Source: Chloroflexota bacterium (GTDB lineage: Bacteria; Chloroflexota; Anaerolineae; UBA4142). From it: 7,995 nucleotides of DNA. Of this stretch, positions 3,801 to 7,995 are shown piece after piece; within the stretch, counting starts at the first letter, position 1; the number at the start of each line of letters is the position of its first letter. The stretch lies in NCBI GenBank assembly GCA_016200825.1, contig JACQEA010000170.1:1-7995 (forward strand), in the 5' to 3' direction. The translations under genes were made by a program, and so were the position numbers. The notes beneath the pieces were generated by a model, which was not told where the DNA came from, made no database searches, and saw only the letters and a list, made by a program, of their open reading frames with translations.

Positions 3801-6527
3801 ATGCCTATCAAAAAGAAAACCAAAGCCAGATCGAAAGTCAAAGTGCGCGCGAGAAAGATCGCGCCGCGACGCGCCGCGACGCGTAAGAGCGCAACGCGCG
3901 CGCGTCCCGCGCGGTCAATCAAAACTGTTGCCTCCGCGCCAGCTTCAAACAAATATCTCGCCACAAGCGTTGAACCAAAATGGCGCGCGCGGTGGGAAGC
4001 GGAAAACATCTGGCACGTGAATTTTGACGATCCGTCGAAAAAGAAATTTTATTTTTTGACGATGTATCCGTACCCCAGCGGCGATTTGCACATTGGGCAT
4101 TGGTACGCGATGGCGCCGAGCGACGCGCAAGCGCGCTATTGGCGCATGAAGGGGTACAATGTTTTTTTCCCAATGGGCTTTGACGCGTTCGGTTTGCCTG
4201 CGGAGAACGCGGCGATCAAACACAATATCAATCCGTACGAATGGACGATGAAGAACATCGAAAATATGCGCCGTCAAATGCGTTTGATGGGCGCATCGTT
4301 TGATTGGGAACGCGAAGTGGTGACGTGCGATCCGCGTTATTACAAATGGAATCAATGGTTTTTCATTCAGATGTTCAAACGCGGGCTGGCGTACAAAAAA
4401 ATGGCGGCGGTGGATTGGTGTCCCAAAGATCAAACCGTGTTGGCGCGCGAGCAAGTGATTGGTGCGGAGCGCGCGTGCGAACGCTGTGGCACGCCGGTAA
4501 TTAAACGCGATTTGGAACAATGGTTTTTGAAAATTACCGCGTACGCGGACGAGTTGCTCGATTTTTCAAAGTTGCATTGGCCCGCGCCAATTGTCACCGC
4601 GCAAACAAATTGGATCGGGCGGAGTGAAGGTGTGCGATTTAGAATGAACGTTGAAGGACACGATGAATCGTTTCAAGTTTTCACCACGCGGCACGACACC
4701 GTATTTGGAATGACCTTTGCGGTGCTCGCGCCCGAACATCCGTTGGTCGAAAAAATTACTACACCCGATCAGCGCGCGGCGGTGAGCGCGTACGTTGAAA
4801 ATGCGCGACGACAAACGGAAATTGATCGCCTCTCAACAGAAAAAAATCGCGATGGAGTTTTCACGGGCGCGTTCGCGATCAATCCGATGAACAATGCGCG
4901 CGTGCCGATCTGGATCGCGGATTATGTGTTGATTACGTACGGCACGGGCGCGATTATGGGCGTGCCCGGACACGATGAACGCGATTTCGAATTTGCAAAA
5001 CGATATGGGTTGGAAATTCCCGTTGTGATCGCGCCACCGAATTGGGACGGGCAACCGCTCAACGCGGCGTACTCCGGTGAAGGCACGCTGGTCAACTCGG
5101 GCGAGTTTAATGGAATGGATAATGAGAGCGCAAAGAAAAAAATCGCGGACGCGATGCAAACGCGCGGGATCGGCGAGCGCGCAGTGAATTATCGGATTCG
5201 CGATTGGTTGATTTCGCGCCAACGGTATTGGGGCACGCCGATTCCGATTGTTTATTGTCCCGAGCATGGCGCGCAACCCGTACCGGAAAATGAATTGCCC
5301 GTCGTGTTGCCAACTCAAGATGTCGAGTTTATGCCGACGGGCGAATCGCCGTTGTATCGGAATGAAGAATTTTTATCAGCGCAATGTCCAGTGTGCGGCA
5401 AAGACGCGCGGCGCGAGACCGACACGATGGATGGCTTCGTGGATAATTCCTGGTATCAGTACGCGTACTTGGATCCGTACAACACCAAAGAGCCAATCAA
5501 TCGCGAACTGACAAAGAAGTGGATGCCAGTGGATCAGTACACGGGCGGCGTCGAGCACGCAACGGGGCACTTGCTGTATACGCGATTCTGGACGAAGATG
5601 ATGCGCGATATCGGGCTGGTGGATTTCGACGAGCCAATGACGCGTCTATTCAATCAAGGGCACGTCTTGGCATATGCGTACGTGGAAGGTAAAAATATCG
5701 AGGATCATGGCGTGTACCATTATCCCAACACAATTGAAAAACGCGCCGATTCCTTTTTCGTCAAAGAAACCAACACACAAGTTTCTCAAGTGTTGGAGAA
5801 AATGTCAAAGTCAAAAAATAATGGTGTCCCGCCGGATGAATTAGTCGAAGCGTACGGCGCGGACACGGTGCGTTTGCACTTGATGTTTATGGGACCGTGG
5901 GAAGCGGATAATGTTTGGTTGTGGGAACCGGGCGAGGATTGGGATCGTTCGCGCATCAATGGCGTGCGTCGGTGGTTGAATCGCGTCTGGAATTTGGTGA
6001 CGGAAAATAATTCACCGTCTACAGTAAACACTCCTCAGTCCGAGATTGAATTGCGTCGGAAGACGCATCAGACAATCAAACGCGTGACGGAGGATATTGA
6101 GGCGTTCAAATTTAATACAATGCTCGCGGCGATGATGCAGTTTACGAATTATTTGCAAAAAGTAAGGGAAAGTGGCGCCGCAAATTCCGCCGCGTGGAAT
6201 GAAGCGATTCAAGCGCTGGTGTTGCTGATCGCGCCGAGTGCGCCCCATATCGCGGAAGAAATGTGGCAGAGAATTGGAGAATCGTACAGTGTGCATTTCC
6301 AAAAATGGCCTGAGTGGAGCGCACAGATCGCGGCGGAAGAAAAATTCACGCTGATCGTTCAAGTGAATGGCAAAGTGCGCGATCGCATCGAACTGGCGAT
6401 GAACGTGACCGAAGCCGAAGTTCGCGCCGCCGCGCTAAAATCTGAAAATGTGCAAAAATTCTTGAGTGGCAAGCCGCCGCGACAGGTGATCTATGTCGCG
6501 GGACGTTTGGTGAATATCGTCGTCTAA
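3801..6527 (+). CDS. leuS: Leucyl-tRNA synthetase with a basic N-terminal tail
   Basis: A complete 908-residue class Ia synthetase that activates leucine with ATP and charges tRNA-Leu. The catalytic core has the HIGH motif at 97-100 (PYPSGDLHIGH) and KMSKS at 667-671. A zinc-knuckle-like segment with C207 (DWCPKDQ) and C226/C229 (CERCGTP) follows the first part of the Rossmann fold. The CP1 editing domain spans about 265-465 and shows TTRHDT (295-300, TTRPDT in many homologues) and GTGAIMGVPGHDERDFEFA with the editing aspartate D392. A second Cys pair is C529/C532, then DTMDGFVDNSWY. The anticodon-binding helices occupy about 715-840 and the small C-terminal domain (LIVQVNGKVRD) ends at 908. 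Residues 1-50 are an unusual Lys/Arg/Ala tail with 18 basic and no acidic residues; no other ATG precedes M88, so the tail appears genuine. Follows ilvE by 20 bases, under the Leu T-box. Confidence 0.97.
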   Translation: MPIKKKTKARSKVKVRARKIAPRRAATRKSATRARPARSIKTVASAPASNKYLATSVEPKWRARWEAENIWHVNFDDPSKKKFYFLTMYPYPSGDLHIGHWYAMAPSDAQARYWRMKGYNVFFPMGFDAFGLPAENAAIKHNINPYEWTMKNIENMRRQMRLMGASFDWEREVVTCDPRYYKWNQWFFIQMFKRGLAYKKMAAVDWCPKDQTVLAREQVIGAERACERCGTPVIKRDLEQWFLKITAYADELLDFSKLHWPAPIVTAQTNWIGRSEGVRFRMNVEGHDESFQVFTTRHDTVFGMTFAVLAPEHPLVEKITTPDQRAAVSAYVENARRQTEIDRLSTEKNRDGVFTGAFAINPMNNARVPIWIADYVLITYGTGAIMGVPGHDERDFEFAKRYGLEIPVVIAPPNWDGQPLNAAYSGEGTLVNSGEFNGMDNESAKKKIADAMQTRGIGERAVNYRIRDWLISRQRYWGTPIPIVYCPEHGAQPVPENELPVVLPTQDVEFMPTGESPLYRNEEFLSAQCPVCGKDARRETDTMDGFVDNSWYQYAYLDPYNTKEPINRELTKKWMPVDQYTGGVEHATGHLLYTRFWTKMMRDIGLVDFDEPMTRLFNQGHVLAYAYVEGKNIEDHGVYHYPNTIEKRADSFFVKETNTQVSQVLEKMSKSKNNGVPPDELVEAYGADTVRLHLMFMGPWEADNVWLWEPGEDWDRSRINGVRRWLNRVWNLVTENNSPSTVNTPQSEIELRRKTHQTIKRVTEDIEAFKFNTMLAAMMQFTNYLQKVRESGAANSAAWNEAIQALVLLIAPSAPHIAEEMWQRIGESYSVHFQKWPEWSAQIAAEEKFTLIVQVNGKVRDRIELAMNVTEAEVRAAALKSENVQKFLSGKPPRQVIYVAGRLVNIVV
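3861..3880. repeat. Perfect 10-base tandem duplication in the leuS tail
   Basis: GCGCCGCGAC occurs twice in direct succession, within the codons for the Arg/Ala-rich stretch (APRRAATR). It suggests the tail grew by local duplication of GC-rich sequence. A 10-base unit is out of frame, so length changes of one unit would shift the frame. Confidence 0.7.
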
Positions 6528-6550
6528 CGCGTCACAATTGTTTGATAGAG

Positions 6551-6588
6551 CGAGGCTCGCGGTGATTTCAGGATCTCGGCGAGTCTCG
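6551..6588 (+). terminator. Hairpin after leuS, possible terminator
   Basis: CGAGGCTCGC (6551-6560) pairs with GCGAGTCTCG (6579-6588) over 10 base pairs with one G-U, enclosing an 18-base loop. It starts 24 bases after the leuS stop, where an operon terminator would be expected. The following tract (GTGTTTC) has only a short T run, so termination may be weak or factor-assisted. Confidence 0.45.
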
Positions 6589-6605
6589 GTGTTTCAAATT
6601 CGTAC

Positions 6606-6633
6606 TTGACAATTCCCCAAAATAGCGTATAAT
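6606..6633 (+). promoter_or_regulatory. Consensus sigma70-type promoter, probably for rpoB
   Basis: TTGACA (6606-6611) and TATAAT (6628-6633) match both consensus boxes perfectly, with a 16-base spacer (17 is optimal). The predicted start is near 6640. The next rightward gene is rpoB at 7085, so this would give a leader of about 445 bases, or drive a separate small RNA. This is the best-matching promoter in the window. Confidence 0.8.
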
Positions 6634-6639
6634 CTGAAT

Positions 6640-7084
6640 TCGGTTTCAAAAGAAAATCAATCGAGCGTGAGGAAAGAAATGCCTCGCGGTCGGTTATTTT
6701 TGTTGCACTGGTCATGTTTTACATTCAATTAAGACCTATCATTCCAATCGGTAAGATTTTCAAACGTGGTTTTATCAATTCTCCTCTTTGTTCCCTCGAT
6801 TGGGTGGTTAGATAGCAACTAAGACGCGGTCTTTTTTAACCGCATCTCTCGATCTAGAGAGGGAGTTCACCGACACAGAACTCCAACCCCGTCTCTCTGA
6901 GCTGACAAAAGAATAGACGGAACACAATCCGTCGCAAATCCAATGTGGATATCCGGCGCGGCACAAAACCGTGCGCGCATTCAATAACGCTCTCCATGCT
7001 CGCATCACAAAGAGAGGCGGCAATTGTTGCGCGCGGCATTGATTTCTTGACACGCGTTGTTTGCGGCAACGCTAGGAGTAGTGA
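6640..7084 (+). other. Long structured 5' leader of rpoB with no clear gene
   Basis: This gene-free stretch holds several hairpins: CCAATCG (6744-6750) with CGATTGG (6797-6803); GCGGT (6826-6830) with ACCGC (6839-6843), T-rich loop; GGAGTTC (6862-6868) with GAACTCC (6878-6884); CCGTCT (6889-6894) with AGACGG (6915-6920); and GCGCG-CAC (6956-6964, one bulged G) with GTGCGCGC (6971-6978). Two very small reading frames are present: 17 codons at 6679-6732 with GAGG six bases upstream, and 30 codons at 6996-7088 whose TGA overlaps the rpoB ATG. I recognise no known riboswitch, ribosomal-protein leader, SRP RNA or tmRNA pattern. No intrinsic terminator with a T run is evident. Individual short stems can occur by chance. 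Confidence 0.45.
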
Positions 7085-7995
7085 ATGACCCAGATGACTC
7101 CCAACTTAATCAGCAGTCTTCGTTCCGATCAAAAAACGTACGCGCGAATCCCCGACGTCCACAATATCCCTACGCTGATCAAAGTTCAGCTTGAATCGTT
7201 CGAATGGTTCAAGAATGAAGGTCTGCGCGAACTTTTTGACGAAATCTCACCGATCGAATCCTTCAACAAAGAATTCTCGCTCTATTTTCCCGGCGATAAC
7301 GAGATCGCGCGCAAATTCGATCTAACTTTTCGTTTCGGTGATCCCAAGTATCTAGAGCCCGAATGCCGCGAAATGGATATGACGTTTGCCGCGCCGTTGC
7401 ATGTTTGGGTCGCGCTCGTCAACAATCAGACCGGCGAAGTAAATCGCCAAGAAGTTTACATGGGCGATTTTCCGCTGATGACCGAGCATGGCACATTTGT
7501 CATTAACGGCGCGGAACGCGTCGTAGTTTCCCAACTCATTCGCTCGCCAGGCGTTTACTTTTCTGCCGATGAAGATCGCGCGAGCGGGCGCGTGCTATGT
7601 TCTGCGAAATTAATTCCGAATCGCGGCGCGTGGCTGGAATTTGAAACGTCGAAGCGCGATGTGATTTCGGTTAAAGTGGATCGCAAACGCAAAATTCCCG
7701 TGACGATGCTGTTAAAAGCCGTCGGCATTGGCGATGGCACCGACGAGGGCTTGCTAAATATTTTCGCGGGCGCAGACAACAATCCCGATCATCAATATCT
7801 CGCTTCCTCTCTCGAGCGCGAATCGCCGCGCCTCTCTTCGATTGATGAATCATTACTGGAATTTTACAAGAAACTACGACCCGGCGATCCGCCGACGCTC
7901 GACAACGCGAAAAATTTTCTGACCACGCTTTTGTTTGCACAACGCCGATACGATCTCGGCAAAGTGGGTCGCCACAAATTAAATCGCCGCTTGTA
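7085..7995 (+). CDS. rpoB: RNA polymerase beta subunit, N-terminal part (truncated by the window edge)
   Basis: The first 303 codons of the core RNA polymerase beta subunit, open to the right edge; the full protein is usually about 1100-1350 residues. Conserved N-terminal motifs are clear: YARIPDVHNIPTLIKVQLES (19-38), YMGDFPLMTEHGTFVINGAE (125-144), then RVVVSQLIRSPGVYF (145-159), KLIPNRGAWLEFE (175-187), the basic RKRKIPVTMLLKAVG stretch (200-214), and RRYDLGKVGRHKLNRRL (287-303). These cover the start of the protrusion and lobe (beta1/beta2) region. The central rifampicin-binding cluster lies beyond the window. The start ATG 7085 is supported by AGGAG six bases upstream (7074-7078). Unlike the common rplJ-rplL-rpoB order, leuS precedes it and no L10 or L7/L12 gene is seen; a consensus promoter at 6606-6633 probably drives it. 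Confidence 0.97.
   Translation, partial: MTQMTPNLISSLRSDQKTYARIPDVHNIPTLIKVQLESFEWFKNEGLRELFDEISPIESFNKEFSLYFPGDNEIARKFDLTFRFGDPKYLEPECREMDMTFAAPLHVWVALVNNQTGEVNRQEVYMGDFPLMTEHGTFVINGAERVVVSQLIRSPGVYFSADEDRASGRVLCSAKLIPNRGAWLEFETSKRDVISVKVDRKRKIPVTMLLKAVGIGDGTDEGLLNIFAGADNNPDHQYLASSLERESPRLSSIDESLLEFYKKLRPGDPPTLDNAKNFLTTLLFAQRRYDLGKVGRHKLNRRL

Noticed and set aside
3861..3905. GCG/CGC-rich stretch as a possible origin, CRISPR or insertion scar
   Set aside because: It is in frame within leuS, encodes the basic tail, and shows only a two-copy 10-base duplication.
7047..7052. TTGACA just before rpoB
   Set aside because: No TATAAT-like box lies 15-19 bases downstream, and the site would leave no room for a leader with the ribosome binding site.
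6808..7069. Two overlapping minus-strand frames of 81 and 71 codons in the rpoB leader
   Set aside because: Neither has a convincing ribosome binding site or a recognisable domain, they overlap each other in different frames, and the hairpins better explain the region.

Overview
The window reads as part of a bacterial chromosome, most probably from the Chloroflexota (Anaerolineae-like), at moderate confidence. This rests on the style of the leucyl-tRNA synthetase (Chloroflexota-type PYPSGDLHIGHWYA and CERCGTPVIK blocks), a large UPF0182 membrane protein, a T-box leader, and a codon bias strongly favouring GCG and CGC. It is ordinary core-genome sequence: no phage, insertion sequence or CRISPR is visible.

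Layout. (1) 1-1925, minus strand: the N-terminal 641 codons of a UPF0182 (COG1615) integral membrane protein, running off the left edge, with its own promoter and Shine-Dalgarno site. (2) 1926-2141: a divergent control region with two sigma70-type promoters pointing right. (3) 2142-2404: two nearly identical tRNA-Ala genes (anticodons CGC and GGC), separated by an inverted array of CAGTNNN heptamers. (4) 2418-2779: a GATTNNN heptamer run, then a T-box riboswitch with a leucine specifier codon (CUC), a canonical T-box sequence and an intrinsic terminator. An inverted array of octamers (NNNTAGTC, then GACTANNN) sits in the leader where stem III would lie. (5) 2800-6527: ilvE and leuS, 20 bases apart, forming an operon under the T-box. 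(6) 6528-7084: a gene-free gap with a hairpin after leuS, a consensus TTGACA/TATAAT promoter and a structured leader of about 445 bases. (7) 7085-7995: the first 303 codons of rpoB, running off the right edge.

How it works together. The T-box should sense uncharged tRNA-Leu (GAG anticodon) and, by preventing termination, raise both the branched-chain aminotransferase that makes leucine and the synthetase that charges tRNA-Leu. rpoB appears to be transcribed separately from its own strong promoter; no rplJ or rplL lies directly upstream.

The least ordinary part is 2220-2720. Three different short tandem arrays, each a fixed word of 4-5 bases plus a variable triplet, lie within 500 bases. Two are inverted arrays able to fold into long hairpins, and one is embedded in a regulatory RNA. 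I saw no new multi-gene system.
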